Source: Streptomyces formicae
GTDB lineage: Bacteria > Actinomycetota > Actinomycetes > Streptomycetales > Streptomycetaceae
DNA length: 64,000 bases
Reading direction: 5' to 3'
Assembly: GCF_022647665.1 (NCBI RefSeq)
Contig: NZ_CP071872.1
Span: 2,232,001 to 2,296,000 of the forward strand
Part shown: in pieces, positions 18,471 to 26,551 of the stretch
How the letters are laid out: every line of letters begins with the position of its first letter
Position numbering within the stretch: position 1 is the stretch's first letter
The notes under the pieces: model-generated
The model's input: only the letters and a program-made list of their open reading frames with translations
Told to the model about the DNA's origin: nothing
Databases searched by the model: none
Translations under genes and position numbers: made by a program

Positions 18471-18473
18471 GGC

Positions 18474-19942
18474 CAATACCGGTGATTTGGGTTGTTGTCA
18501 GGCGTCTGCTGGTTGGTTTGGTTGGTGGGACGAGGGTGACCGTTGCAACGGGTGCCGGTGGTGGGTTGCGATGGTGGGTGTGTTTGAGGTGCCAGTTGGA
18601 CATCTTGCGTTTGATGACGCGGGGGTTGGAGCGTTGTCTGCGTGGTTGGAGGAGCCGCTCCAGCAGCTCATCAATGGTGTGAGTCAGGGCTTGACTGAGT
18701 CGTGAGGGGGGAAAGTGCCGCCTGTCCGGTGACGTGGCGGCGGGCGACGCGAAGGGTGCGGGTGAAGGAGATCCGGTCGGGATCGAGGCCGGCCTGGTGG
18801 GCGGCCCCGTGTATGAGGTCCCGGAGTGCGTAATGGACGAGGAGGAAGCCATAGATTTCCTGCTCGACGCCATCGGGATATTGCGAGCGCAGGACGAGGT
18901 GGTGTCCGCCCTGATGGGTCTTGATCTCGTCCAGGGTGTTCTCGATCTCCCACCGCTGGTGGTAGAGAGCTGCCAGGTCGGGGGCGGGAGCCGCGTGCGG
19001 GTCGCAGATGGTCGTCATCAACCGGTAGACCGTCTCGCCGTGATCGCGGCCGAGGGTGTATTCGACGACGCGGACCGTGACCGGATCACAGCGGGCACGG
19101 TCACCGCTCGCCACAATCTCGGACAGGTAGGAACCGTCACCGAATGCTTCAAGGACCGGGAGGACGATGTTCTTGCGCACGCGCCACAACAGGTCCGCGC
19201 CCGTCGCCGAGGCGGCCCGCCACAGCTCGAAACCGGTGATGCCACGATCGGCCATCATCAGCATCCCCGGCTCAAGCCGGCCCAGCAGAGCGGGAATCAG
19301 CTGCTGCTCGTGAACCGACAGAGGACCACTCGCTGCGGCGAACACCGCATGCGTCCCGCACTCCACGAGTGCAGCAACCCTCACCTGCGGATACGCACTG
19401 CGCTGCTGTCCCCGGCCCGAGCCGGGACGGCCGAAGAACTCACCGTTGGCGTCGGTGTCCGGGACGTCGAAGACGGTGCCGTCCACCGCGACCAGTCGCC
19501 ACTGCCGATACCAGGCACCGGCCGTCTCCGGCACCGCGACCGGCAGGCACACCCGGTCGAACAGTACTCGCAGCGGCTCCGGGCCCAGTCGTCTGCGGGC
19601 CCGGCCGATCGCCGCCGTCGTCGGCACCCGCCACGGCTTCTCCCACTGCCGCACCCGCTCCAGACCCTGTGTCAGAAGCCGGGCCACTTCCTCATAGCCC
19701 TGCCCGGAGAACAGACACATCGCGAGGACGAAGTACACCACCACCCGGGCCGGCAACAACCGCGACCGCTGTTCCACACGCCCGCACTCAGCGACCACCT
19801 CATCCACCAGCTCAGGCGGAAACACCCGCGTCAGCACACCCAACGCGATCCGGTCCGATAACCGCTCACCCGACGACTTCACCTGCCCAGGCCTTGGCAC
19901 ACCACCCCCAACGACCCACCACGAACAAAGTCACCGGTATTG
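18474..19942 (-). mobile_element. IS4-family insertion sequence, complete, 10-bp target duplication
   Basis: Both ends carry CAATACCGGTGA as inverted repeats. CGTCTAGGGC is directly repeated at 18464-18473 and 19943-19952. The target covers the DUF6879 stop codon and the first bases of the MITE, so this 1469-bp element came after the MITE. It is a different element from the IS4 copy at 9077. Confidence 0.9.
18671..19900 (-). CDS. IS4-family transposase
   Basis: The 409-residue protein has an IS4 N-terminal domain (RIALGVLTRVFPPELVDEVV, LLPARVVVYFVLAMCLFSGQ). Its DDE core shows LVAVDGTVFDVPDTDAN, MLMMADRGITGFELW and the signature LYHQRWEIENTLDEIKTHQ. GTG at 19900 is the start. It is full length with no internal break. 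It shares the fold but little sequence with the transposase at 9185. Confidence 0.92.
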   Translation of the reverse strand: MPRPGQVKSSGERLSDRIALGVLTRVFPPELVDEVVAECGRVEQRSRLLPARVVVYFVLAMCLFSGQGYEEVARLLTQGLERVRQWEKPWRVPTTAAIGRARRRLGPEPLRVLFDRVCLPVAVPETAGAWYRQWRLVAVDGTVFDVPDTDANGEFFGRPGSGRGQQRSAYPQVRVAALVECGTHAVFAAASGPLSVHEQQLIPALLGRLEPGMLMMADRGITGFELWRAASATGADLLWRVRKNIVLPVLEAFGDGSYLSEIVASGDRARCDPVTVRVVEYTLGRDHGETVYRLMTTICDPHAAPAPDLAALYHQRWEIENTLDEIKTHQGGHHLVLRSQYPDGVEQEIYGFLLVHYALRDLIHGAAHQAGLDPDRISFTRTLRVARRHVTGQAALSPLTTQSSPDSHH

Positions 19943-19945
19943 CGT

Positions 19946-20127
19946 CTAGGGCGTGTTGCGAAAGTAGCTCCGTCCGCCCGCAGGGCGGGGCCTGCGGCGT
20001 CTGGTGCGTGCGATCGCAAGGCGGAGGATCATCCTCGTACTGGACGTACTTGGATGACTCCGACAACGCAGCGAGCGTGCGTGCCAGGAGTCGCGGGCCA
20101 GGAGGGACTTTCGCAACACGCCCTAGG
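19946..20127. mobile_element. MITE (182 bp), IS5-like, inserted at a CTAG stop codon
   Basis: Perfect 20-bp inverted repeats CTAGGGCGTGTTGCGAAAGT lie at 19946-19965 and 20108-20127. CTAG is probably the target duplication, which fits the YTAR preference of IS5-type elements. No coding capacity; the interior is partly self-complementary. It shares the strings TCTGGTGCGTGC, CAAGGCGGAGGA and GTGCGTGCCA with the second MITE at 58145. It separates the DUF6879 gene from its regulator partner. Confidence 0.85.
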
Positions 20128-20142
20128 CCCCTGAGCAGCCCC

Positions 20143-20991
20143 ATGACCGCCTCTCCATCGTCCAGCGCACAGGCAGCCCGTGAGGCGCTCGCTGTGCGCT
20201 TGCAGCACCTGCGCAAGGACGCCGGCCTCACCGGGAAGGAGCTCTCCGCCCGGTGCGGCTGGCACCCGGCGAAGACCACCCGGATCCAGAAGGGCGACGT
20301 CCCGCCCGCCGACGCGGACATCCGCGCCTGGTGCGCGGCCTGCGACGCGGACGACCAGGCCGACGACCTCATCGCCACCGCCCGCGCCGTCGACTCGATG
20401 TATCTGGAGTGGCGCCGCCTGCACAAAGACGGGATGCGCAAGGTCCAACAGGACTGGAACACCCTGCACGAGCAGACCCACGTCTGCCGGGTCTATGTCT
20501 CCAACGTGCCGCCGGGCTTCTTCCAGACGCCGGCCTTCGCGACGGCCCTCATGGAGCAGATCACCCGCTTCCAGGGCACCCCCAACGACGTCGCCGAAGC
20601 GGTCGCCGCCCGCATTGCCCGCTCACGGTTCCTCTACGAGGGCGGACACCGCTACGTCGTCCTCATGGAGGAATCCGTCCTGCGCTACCGCACCGCCGCC
20701 CCCGAGGCGATGCGCGGGCAGCTGCGCCACCTCCTGGCCGTGATGCCGTTGGCGTCCGTCTCACTCGGGATCATCCCGTTCACCGCGCAGCGCACCGTTT
20801 GGCCGCTGGAGGCGTTCTACCTCCACGACGACACCGTGGCCGTGGTGGAGACCCTGACGGCGGAGATCAAGGTGACGCAGCCACGCGAACTCGCCGACTA
20901 CGCCAAGGCGTTCACCGGACTCGCGGAGATGGCCGTCTACGGCGGCGCCGCCCGCGACCTCATCGAGGCCGCGGTCGACGCCCTGGAGTGA
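20143..20991 (+). CDS. XRE-type HTH protein with DUF5753 domain
   Basis: From ATG 20143 the product has 282 residues. Residues ~15-65 form a helix-turn-helix (LAVRLQHLRKDAGLTGKEL, then CGWHPAKTTRIQKG). Residues ~100-280 form the DUF5753 C-terminal domain (QTHVCRVYVSNVPPGFFQTP, ARIARSRFLYEGGHRYVVLM, SLGIIPFTAQRTVWPLEAFY). Such regulators are abundant in Streptomyces and often pair with DUF397 or DUF6879 proteins. The frame is open far upstream through the MITE and IS, but similarity starts here. The MITE end lies 15 bp before the ATG, so its native promoter and coupling to DUF6879 are lost. Confidence 0.88.
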   Translation: MTASPSSSAQAAREALAVRLQHLRKDAGLTGKELSARCGWHPAKTTRIQKGDVPPADADIRAWCAACDADDQADDLIATARAVDSMYLEWRRLHKDGMRKVQQDWNTLHEQTHVCRVYVSNVPPGFFQTPAFATALMEQITRFQGTPNDVAEAVAARIARSRFLYEGGHRYVVLMEESVLRYRTAAPEAMRGQLRHLLAVMPLASVSLGIIPFTAQRTVWPLEAFYLHDDTVAVVETLTAEIKVTQPRELADYAKAFTGLAEMAVYGGAARDLIEAAVDALE

Positions 20992-21085
20992 ACCTCCGCA
21001 ATTTCCCGCAATTTCGTTGAAGAACGATCGGCTGTCTCCGTAGCGTCGAACGACACCGACGCACCCAGCAACGGAGGCGGCGCCC

Positions 21086-21268
21086 ACGAGCGCACCCACA
21101 CCCGCCGCACCCGCAGCGGAAGACCGCGGCTTCCAGCCGCCCGCCTTCGGCCGACCCTCGCCAGCGCTCCTGGCCCGCGCCGTCCGCGGCTACGCCCGCT
21201 TCCTCGCCATCCAGGCCCCGGACGACAGCACCGACAACCACGGCCAGGACGACGCGGCGAGGCACTGA
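21086..21268 (+). CDS. small Ala/Pro-rich protein, possible ACG start
   Basis: A 60-residue frame ends at 21268 with its TGA overlapping the next ATG, typical of coupled genes. GGAGG lies ~7 nt before ACG at 21086, exactly where ATG would be expected, so the start may be non-canonical or mutated. The product contains DRGFQPPAFGRPSPALLARA, then RGYARFLAIQAPDD. No family is recognised. It lies in the operon behind the HTH gene. Confidence 0.4.
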   Translation, partial: TSAPTPAAPAAEDRGFQPPAFGRPSPALLARAVRGYARFLAIQAPDDSTDNHGQDDAARH

Positions 21269-21600
21269 TGAGCGACACGCACGTCGTGCTCTACGACCCC
21301 CACGGCCTGATCGAGGCCGAACTCCCGCTGGACCGCGCCCCGTACGAAGCGCTCGTCACCGCCGTGCTCGCGTGGAAGGACCCGAACCTCGAACCCTGCG
21401 ACTACGAGCAGATCGCCCTCCAGCTCACCGGGCACGCCCGCGCCGTGGCCGCCGACGTCCGCCGCCACGCCGCCGCCCTGCCCAAGAGCGACGGCCGCGG
21501 CGCCCTCGCCGAAGTCGTCCTCCGCGAAGCCGACGGACGCCTGTCCGCACCGCTCGAAGGAACCGCCCGCTGCGCCCAGAACCGCGAGCCCGCCTCGTTT
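21268..21600 (+). pseudogene. DUF6415-like protein, 3' end lost
   Basis: ATG at 21268 overlaps the previous stop (ATGA). The first ~110 residues look genuine: MSDTHVVLYDPHGLIEAE, ALVTAVLAWKDPN, then LQLTGHARAVAADVRRHAAAL and LREADGRLSAPL. The pattern resembles small Streptomyces DUF6415-type proteins; this family call is weak. After CAQNR (about 21585) the frame runs into sequence antisense to the TetR gene, while the expected continuation ARLV appears in another frame and stops. The end is therefore decayed, marking the join between the mobile region and the GBL locus. Confidence 0.45.
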
Positions 21601-21629
21601 GAGAGCCCTTGGCTGATCCGGACGCGGCA

Positions 21630-22304
21630 TCAGCGGCCCTGGGCCGAGGGACAGAGTTCGACCTCCTCCTCGGCCCACGGGATGATCGTCCGCACCACCG
21701 CGAGCGTGCGCTCCAGAAGGTCGGCACGGTTGTTGAGCACCCAGGAGATGTGCTGCGCACCGAAGAAGGCCGAGACCAGGACGGTGGCGAGCGTGGCGGG
21801 GGAGGGGATGTCGCCAGGGCCGCCCGCCTCGGCTCTCCGCGCCAGCCACGAGGTGATCAGGTTGGTGTACGCCTCGTACGGGAGCGGGAGTTGGGCGCCG
21901 ATCAGCTGCCGTTCGAGCTGGAGCCGCGCTCCGGCCTGAAGGACCGTCTCGTCGCGGAACGCCACGGCCGTCCGGATCAGGAGTTCGGCGACGGAGCTGA
22001 CCGGCGGGAGCCCCAACTCCTCGACGGAGTCGGCGATGACGGCGATCCGGCGGTAGAACAGATCGGTCACCGCGACCGCGAGGGCGTCCTTGTTCTCGTA
22101 GTGGAAGTAGACCGCGCCCTTGGTCATTCCGGCCGACTGGGCCACGTCCAGGATGGTCACGGCGGGATAGCCCTTGGCGGCGAACGCCTGGGCGGCGGCG
22201 GTGAGTACGCGCTCCCGCGTCCTCACCGCTCGCTCCTGCTTGAGCTCCTTGGTGCTCACCTGGAGCGGAGTGCCGAAGGTCTCACCGGACGTTGCCATGA
22301 TCAT
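21630..22304 (-). CDS. gamma-butyrolactone receptor (ArpA/ScbR-type TetR repressor)
   Basis: Of 224 residues, ~25-70 are the TetR HTH (RVLTAAAQAFAAKGYPAVTI, then GMTKGAVYFHYENKDALA), with KGAVYFHF-type wording characteristic of GBL receptors. The C-terminal ligand domain contains QLIGAQLPLPYEAYTNLI and the conserved Trp (SWVLNN). It is divergent from the afsA homologue at 22402 with an ARE-like site between them, the standard arrangement. It should repress afsA and perhaps itself until the lactone binds. ATG 22304 has GGAAG close by; ATG 22298 is an alternative. Confidence 0.88.
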   Translation of the reverse strand: MIMATSGETFGTPLQVSTKELKQERAVRTRERVLTAAAQAFAAKGYPAVTILDVAQSAGMTKGAVYFHYENKDALAVAVTDLFYRRIAVIADSVEELGLPPVSSVAELLIRTAVAFRDETVLQAGARLQLERQLIGAQLPLPYEAYTNLITSWLARRAEAGGPGDIPSPATLATVLVSAFFGAQHISWVLNNRADLLERTLAVVRTIIPWAEEEVELCPSAQGR

Positions 22305-22321
22305 CTACTTCCGCTCTTTTG

Positions 22322-22344
22322 AAGAAACCTGCTCGAAGGTATAT
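22322..22344. promoter_or_regulatory. ARE-like operator of the GBL receptor
   Basis: On the minus strand the site reads ATATACCTTCGAGCAGGTTT followed by CTT. It fits the ARE pattern (AnATACC..C..G..GGtTT) and lies between the divergent receptor and afsA genes, 18 bp from the receptor start and 58 bp from the afsA start. Confidence 0.75.
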
Positions 22345-22401
22345 TTGCCGCCGAGGGTCGGGCCTCGCGCTGGCCGGCTCCGATCTCGAGGGGGAGAAGT
22401 C

Positions 22402-23547
22402 ATGCAGCACCGCCGATCGAGGCGAGAGACTCCTGGTGATCTGGTGCGACAGGATCCGGAGCTCGCCTTCCAGCGGACGGTCTCCCGCAGGCTCGTGCAC
22501 CGGGCCGCGGTGGCCGAAGTCTTCGTCACGGACGCCGTGGTGCTCGGGGAGGACCACTTCCTGGTCGGCAGCCAGTGGCCGCGGGACCATGCGCTCTACC
22601 ATCCTGACGCCCACCGCAGAAGCGACCCGCTGCTGTTCGCCGAGACGATCAGGCAGGCCCTCGTCTATCTGGCCCACTGGCACTACGGAGTCCCGCTCAC
22701 CCACCGCTTCGTCGGCTACGACACGGACTTCGAGATCACCGATCCGGGGGCCCTGCACGTGGGCGGCCGGCCGATGCCGGTGGAGCTCGAAGCGCGGTGG
22801 CACTGGACCGACAACCGGCCGCCCCGGCGCTACGGCGCCAGGCTCGAGGTGCGGCTCTCGGTCGCCGGCCGCACCTGCGGCCGCGGCAGTCTGCGGGTCG
22901 TGGCGGTCGACGAGCGCAGCTACCGGATTCTCCGCCGGCGCAGCGGTGCGGCCGGACCGGGTGCCGTCATGCCCGTGGCGTCGCCCCAGCGACTGGAGCC
23001 GGGGCCGGTCGGCCGGCTGCGCGCCAAGGACAGTGTGCTGGCGCCCGGTCCGGCGCCGGACGAGTGGCAGCTGCGGGTCGATCTGGACCACGCGATTCTC
23101 TTCGACCACCCCACCGATCACCTGCCCGTGATGGTGCTGCTCGAAGGGTTCCGTCAGCTGGGGCACCTGCTGACCCATGACGGGGCGGCCCCGCAGGCCG
23201 GCCCTGCGTACGCGCTCGTGGCGGCGGCCGTCGACTGCCTCGCCTGGGGTGAACTCGACGTGCCCACCCGCCTCGTCGTGCGCGAGGACGTCACCGGACC
23301 GGGAACACCGGGAGTACTGGGGACGCCGGGAACACCGGGAGCACCGGGAGTACAGGCGACACCGGGAGAGCCGGCCGAGCGCCGGCTGCGCTTCGACGCG
23401 ATCCAGGCGGACACGTTGATCGCGACATGCGGCTCCGTGTGGGCCCCGGTGCAGCTGGAGGCGGCAGAGGACCAGCCCTGCGGCGTGGAGGAGAAGAAGT
23501 CCGGCCTGGAGGAGCGGCCCTCCGGAGTGCCGGTGCCCTGTGTATAG
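22402..23547 (+). CDS. AfsA/ScbA-type gamma-butyrolactone synthase
   Basis: The 381-residue protein starts at ATG 22402 after GGGGGAGAA. Two AfsA hot-dog repeats are visible: residues ~25-160 (VHRAAVAEVFVTD, DHFLVGSQWPRDHALYHPD, DPLLFAETIRQALVYLAHW) and ~195-320 (LRVDLDHAILFDHPTDHLPV, MVLLEGFRQLGHLL). AfsA joins a beta-ketoacyl group to dihydroxyacetone phosphate, the first step to GBL signals. A GTPG-type tandem repeat (VTGPGTPGVLGTPGTPGAPG) is inserted near residue 300. The genes after it (acyl-CoA dehydrogenase-like, HAD phosphatase) fit later steps. Confidence 0.9.
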   Translation: MQHRRSRRETPGDLVRQDPELAFQRTVSRRLVHRAAVAEVFVTDAVVLGEDHFLVGSQWPRDHALYHPDAHRRSDPLLFAETIRQALVYLAHWHYGVPLTHRFVGYDTDFEITDPGALHVGGRPMPVELEARWHWTDNRPPRRYGARLEVRLSVAGRTCGRGSLRVVAVDERSYRILRRRSGAAGPGAVMPVASPQRLEPGPVGRLRAKDSVLAPGPAPDEWQLRVDLDHAILFDHPTDHLPVMVLLEGFRQLGHLLTHDGAAPQAGPAYALVAAAVDCLAWGELDVPTRLVVREDVTGPGTPGVLGTPGTPGAPGVQATPGEPAERRLRFDAIQADTLIATCGSVWAPVQLEAAEDQPCGVEEKKSGLEERPSGVPVPCV

Positions 23548-23660
23548 GTCCTCGGGATCCTTCGGGCGGGCGCTTCTGTCGCTGCCGCCGGGTGAGGGAA
23601 CGTAACAACCCATGCCCTGCCTCTCTTTGTGACGGGCAGGGTCGGCGAACCGATCCGTTT

Positions 23661-23683
23661 ACATACCGCCGAGAAGGAATCGT
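23661..23683. promoter_or_regulatory. second ARE-like operator
   Basis: ACATACCGCCGAGAAGGAAT followed by CGT matches the site at 22322-22344 at 16 of 23 positions, including ATACC, CGAG and AGG. It lies ~120 bp upstream of the acyl-CoA dehydrogenase-like gene, suggesting that this gene belongs to the GBL regulon. Confidence 0.65.
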
Positions 23684-23804
23684 ACTGGAGGATGGCCGGA
23701 ATGCGAAGGCTCGATTGCGAAGTGGTTTCTGCGGGCGAGCGTCTCCCGGAGGAGCCGAGCACGAGCCGAGTCCTTCGCCAATTCTCCACCCACGAAGGGA
23801 AATC

Positions 23805-24980
23805 ATGTCCGAGACCGCTGTCCGACGCGCTGACACCGATCCGCGCGGACGACCGGCCGCCGGGCTGAGCCCGGAAGCGACGCGGCGTGCGGCCGATACG
23901 GCCCTCCAGGACGCGCGTGATGCCCGGGCGCACCGGCGGCTCACGGGCGGAACGGTCGCCGCCCTGGAAGCGGCGGGCTTCGCGCGCCACTTCGTTCCGC
24001 AGCGCTGGGGCGGCAGCGAGGGGACGTTCAGCGAGGTGTTCCGGGCAGCCGTCACCGTAGGGGAGGGCTGTGCGTCGGCGGCGTGGTGTGCCGTGCTGTG
24101 GGCGGCACATGCCCGGTTCGCGGCGTTGCTGCCCGAGCAGGGGCAGAAGGAGATCTGGGGCGCGGGCCCCGACGTCCGGATCGCGGCAGCCATCGTTCCA
24201 CCGGCCGGCAGCTCCGTCAGGGTGACCGGAGGCCGGCTGCTCCACGGCGAATGGTCCCTGGCCAGTGGGATCGACCACGCGGACTGGGTGCTGCTGGCCG
24301 CGCCGGAGACCGACGCTCCGGGCCGCCCGGCACGTGTCTTCGCCGTCCCGAAGAGCGCCGTGAGGGTCCATGACACCTGGAACAGCACGGGTTTGCGCGC
24401 CACCGGCAGCAATACGGTGAGCCTTGCGGAGACCGTCGTGCCCGACAGCCGCAGCGCTCCGCTGGCCGCGCTGCTCAACGGCGACGGGCAGGAAGGTCTC
24501 GCGCGCTGCTACTCGGCCCCTGCCCATCTCGCGGGCGGCCTCATGTTCTGCGCACCCGCGCTCGGCGCCGCCCGCCGCGCCCTGGCCACCTGGAACGAGT
24601 GGGCCCGCACGGCCGCCCCCGGCGGAGCCCGGCCCCTGGACCGCCCCTCGGTGCAGGAGCGTCTCGTGCGCTCGGCCGCCGAGATCGAGGCGGTCGAGCT
24701 GATGCTGTGCGAGGCCGCGAGGAGAGCGGACGGCGATCCCGTCACCGCTGAGGCGGTCGCCCGCAACCAGCGGGATGCCGCCGTCGCCGTGGACTGGCTG
24801 GCCGCGGCGGTCGACAGGCTCTTCCGTACCGGCGGAGCACATGTCCGCGACGCCGACGGCGACTTGCACCGGCACTGGGCCGACGTGCTGACCGTCGCAT
24901 CCCACGGCGCTCTGCGCCTGGAACCGGCCGCCGAAGCGTACGCCCGGTCCCTCGGCGGCAGCGGTGCGGACGATGCCTGA
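23805..24980 (+). CDS. acyl-CoA dehydrogenase-like flavoprotein of the GBL locus
   Basis: The 391-residue protein starts at ATG 23805 after GAAGGGAA. The acyl-CoA dehydrogenase/HsaA-type fold shows as GGTVAALEAAGFARHFVPQ, WGGSEGTFSEVFRAAVTVGE, CASAAWCAVLWAAHARFAALL, LLHGEWSLASGIDHADWVLL and RATGSNTVSLAETVVPD. It resembles the flavin-dependent hydroxylase branch more than fatty-acid enzymes. Acyl-CoA oxidases or dehydrogenases are known in some butenolide/GBL clusters (for example aco of avenolide), so a role in making or tailoring the signal is likely. An ARE-like site precedes it. Confidence 0.75.
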   Translation: MSETAVRRADTDPRGRPAAGLSPEATRRAADTALQDARDARAHRRLTGGTVAALEAAGFARHFVPQRWGGSEGTFSEVFRAAVTVGEGCASAAWCAVLWAAHARFAALLPEQGQKEIWGAGPDVRIAAAIVPPAGSSVRVTGGRLLHGEWSLASGIDHADWVLLAAPETDAPGRPARVFAVPKSAVRVHDTWNSTGLRATGSNTVSLAETVVPDSRSAPLAALLNGDGQEGLARCYSAPAHLAGGLMFCAPALGAARRALATWNEWARTAAPGGARPLDRPSVQERLVRSAAEIEAVELMLCEAARRADGDPVTAEAVARNQRDAAVAVDWLAAAVDRLFRTGGAHVRDADGDLHRHWADVLTVASHGALRLEPAAEAYARSLGGSGADDA

Positions 24981-25088
24981 CCGCCGCCGGACGGCTCTCG
25001 CACCGGCGGCCGCCACGCCGCCGGCGCTCCGCGGCGGCCGCCCGCCCCGCCCGCGCACCGCACCTGCCGGACTGTGAGGAGACCACCC

Positions 25089-25853
25089 GTGCCCCGCCCC
25101 TCCCGCCTGGTGTTCAGCGATGTGGACGAGACGCTGATCAGCGGCAAGAGCCTGTTCGACTTCCTGGACTTCTACTTTTCCGGGCGCTACGGAGCCGAGG
25201 GCGCCCGGCACGTGGCCGGGACACGGCGGCGCATCGCCGCGCTGATGGCCGAGGGCTCCCCGCGGGAGGCGGGCAACCGGCTGTACTACGAGGCGTGGCA
25301 GGGCGAGCCGCTCGCCACCGTCACGGACTGGGGTGCCAGGTGGTTCGCCCTGCGGGGCACCGCGCCGGGCTTCTATGTGCCCGCCACCCTCGCCGCGCTG
25401 CGCGCGCACCAGGAGAACGGGGACCATGTCGTGCTGGTCTCGGGGTCCTTCGCCGCCGTACTGGATCCGATCGCCGCCGACATCGACGCCCGCCATGTGC
25501 TCTGCACCCGCCCCGAGGCCAAGGGCGGCACCCTCACCGGGGCCGTGGCCGGGGAGCCGTGCATCGGCGAGGGAAAGCGAAGGGCGGTCAGGGACCTGGC
25601 CCGGCGCTACCCCCACATCGACTTGGCCGACTGCCACGGATACGGAGATCACCACTCCGACCTGCCGATGCTCACCGAGGTCGGCCACCCTGTGGTGGTC
25701 GGCGGCAGCCGGGACCTCCTGGCGGAACTCCCCGGCGCCCGCGTCCTGCCGGGTGCCCGCGTTCTGCCAGGTGCCCGCGTTCTGCCCGGCGGCGGGCCGG
25801 CCGCTCACGCCACGGCACACGGCGAGAGCGCCTCACGCGGCGGTGCTGGGTGA
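25089..25853 (+). CDS. HAD-IB family phosphatase
   Basis: The 254-residue protein starts at GTG 25089 after GAGGAG. HAD motifs: FSDVDETLISGKSLFDF (I, DxDxT), VVLVSGSFAAVLDPI (II, S), EGKRRAVRDLA (III, K), and GYGDHHSDLPMLTEVGHP (IV, GDxxxDxxML). This subgroup removes phosphate from small molecules. In A-factor synthesis a phosphatase converts the butyrolactone phosphate to the free lactone, so this gene fits that step. The C-terminus carries three exact GARVLP hexapeptide repeats followed by a disordered tail. Its 3' end overlaps the convergent TetR gene by 21 bp. Confidence 0.82.
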   Translation: MPRPSRLVFSDVDETLISGKSLFDFLDFYFSGRYGAEGARHVAGTRRRIAALMAEGSPREAGNRLYYEAWQGEPLATVTDWGARWFALRGTAPGFYVPATLAALRAHQENGDHVVLVSGSFAAVLDPIAADIDARHVLCTRPEAKGGTLTGAVAGEPCIGEGKRRAVRDLARRYPHIDLADCHGYGDHHSDLPMLTEVGHPVVVGGSRDLLAELPGARVLPGARVLPGARVLPGGGPAAHATAHGESASRGGAG

Positions 25854-26411
25854 GAACAACTGCCACACCTGGCAGACCTGTTCGGTGACGTCGCAGAGCG
25901 GATTCGACGGAGCCGTGTAGTACATGCCGAAGATCAACGACAGGATCAGCGAGCTGATCGCCTCAGGGGTGTGCGCGTCGGTCAACTCCTCGCGCGCCTG
26001 GGCGTCACCGACGAGACGCGTCAGCGCGGCCGACAGATCGTCCACGACTGCGGGGGCCTTCCCCCGCGTACACGCCTCCTCGTACGCGAGCCGGAGCCCG
26101 GCGCGGAACCGGAGGTCCGTGTGCAGCCGGTGTGCGAACCCGACCGTGACGCGGCGCAGGTTGGTCAGGGGCGGGTCGCCCTCGCAGATCTCCCGCAGCA
26201 GCTCGTGCCACACCTTGTCGAACGCGGAGGTGAACGCGGCGGCGAGGGCGTCCTTGGACGGGAAGTGGGCGTACAACGCCCCCTTGGTCATGCCGACATG
26301 GGCGGCGATGCGCTGCAGGTTGGCGCCCGCGTAGCCGTGCCGCGAGAACTCGTCGGCCGACGCGTCTAAGAACCGTTCATGAGTCCTCGCAGCTCTCTCT
26401 TGTTTCGCCAT
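25833..26411 (-). CDS. TetR-family regulator, GBL-receptor-like
   Basis: 192 residues from ATG 26411, chosen because GGAGG(GG) precedes it; a longer frame starts at 26438. HTH: RFLDASADEFSRHGYAGANL, then GMTKGALYAHFPSKDALAAA, the same KGALY.HF wording as the receptor at 21630. The C-terminal domain is diverged (GFAHRLHTDLRFRAGLRLAY) and ends MYYTAPSNPLCDVTEQ. It may be a pseudo-receptor that senses an antibiotic or precursor, or controls the phosphatase gene. No clear ARE lies upstream. Confidence 0.8.
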   Translation of the reverse strand: MAKQERAARTHERFLDASADEFSRHGYAGANLQRIAAHVGMTKGALYAHFPSKDALAAAFTSAFDKVWHELLREICEGDPPLTNLRRVTVGFAHRLHTDLRFRAGLRLAYEEACTRGKAPAVVDDLSAALTRLVGDAQAREELTDAHTPEAISSLILSLIFGMYYTAPSNPLCDVTEQVCQVWQLFSPSTAA

Positions 26412-26518
26412 GGTGCCCCTCCGGCGTCGCTCGGTCACTCACGATAACAGTCACTGGGGAATCTTTTACTTGGACTGATCTCTTACAGGGCGCGACAGGG
26501 AGGGCGCAACCACCCGTG

Positions 26519-26548
26519 GGCGGGGCGGACCCGAAGGTCCGCCCCGCG
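26519..26548 (-). terminator. GC-rich hairpin terminator of metE
   Basis: CGGGGCGGACC (26521-26531) pairs with GGTCCGCCCCG (26536-26546) around a CGAA tetraloop, directly past the metE stop at 26552. There is no U tract, as usual for Streptomyces hairpin terminators. Confidence 0.75.
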
Positions 26549-26551
26549 CGG

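Noticed and set aside
23154..25820. 888-codon frame on the minus strand through the GBL genes
   Set aside because: Shadow of the AfsA, dehydrogenase and HAD genes, all of which have clear motifs on the plus strand.
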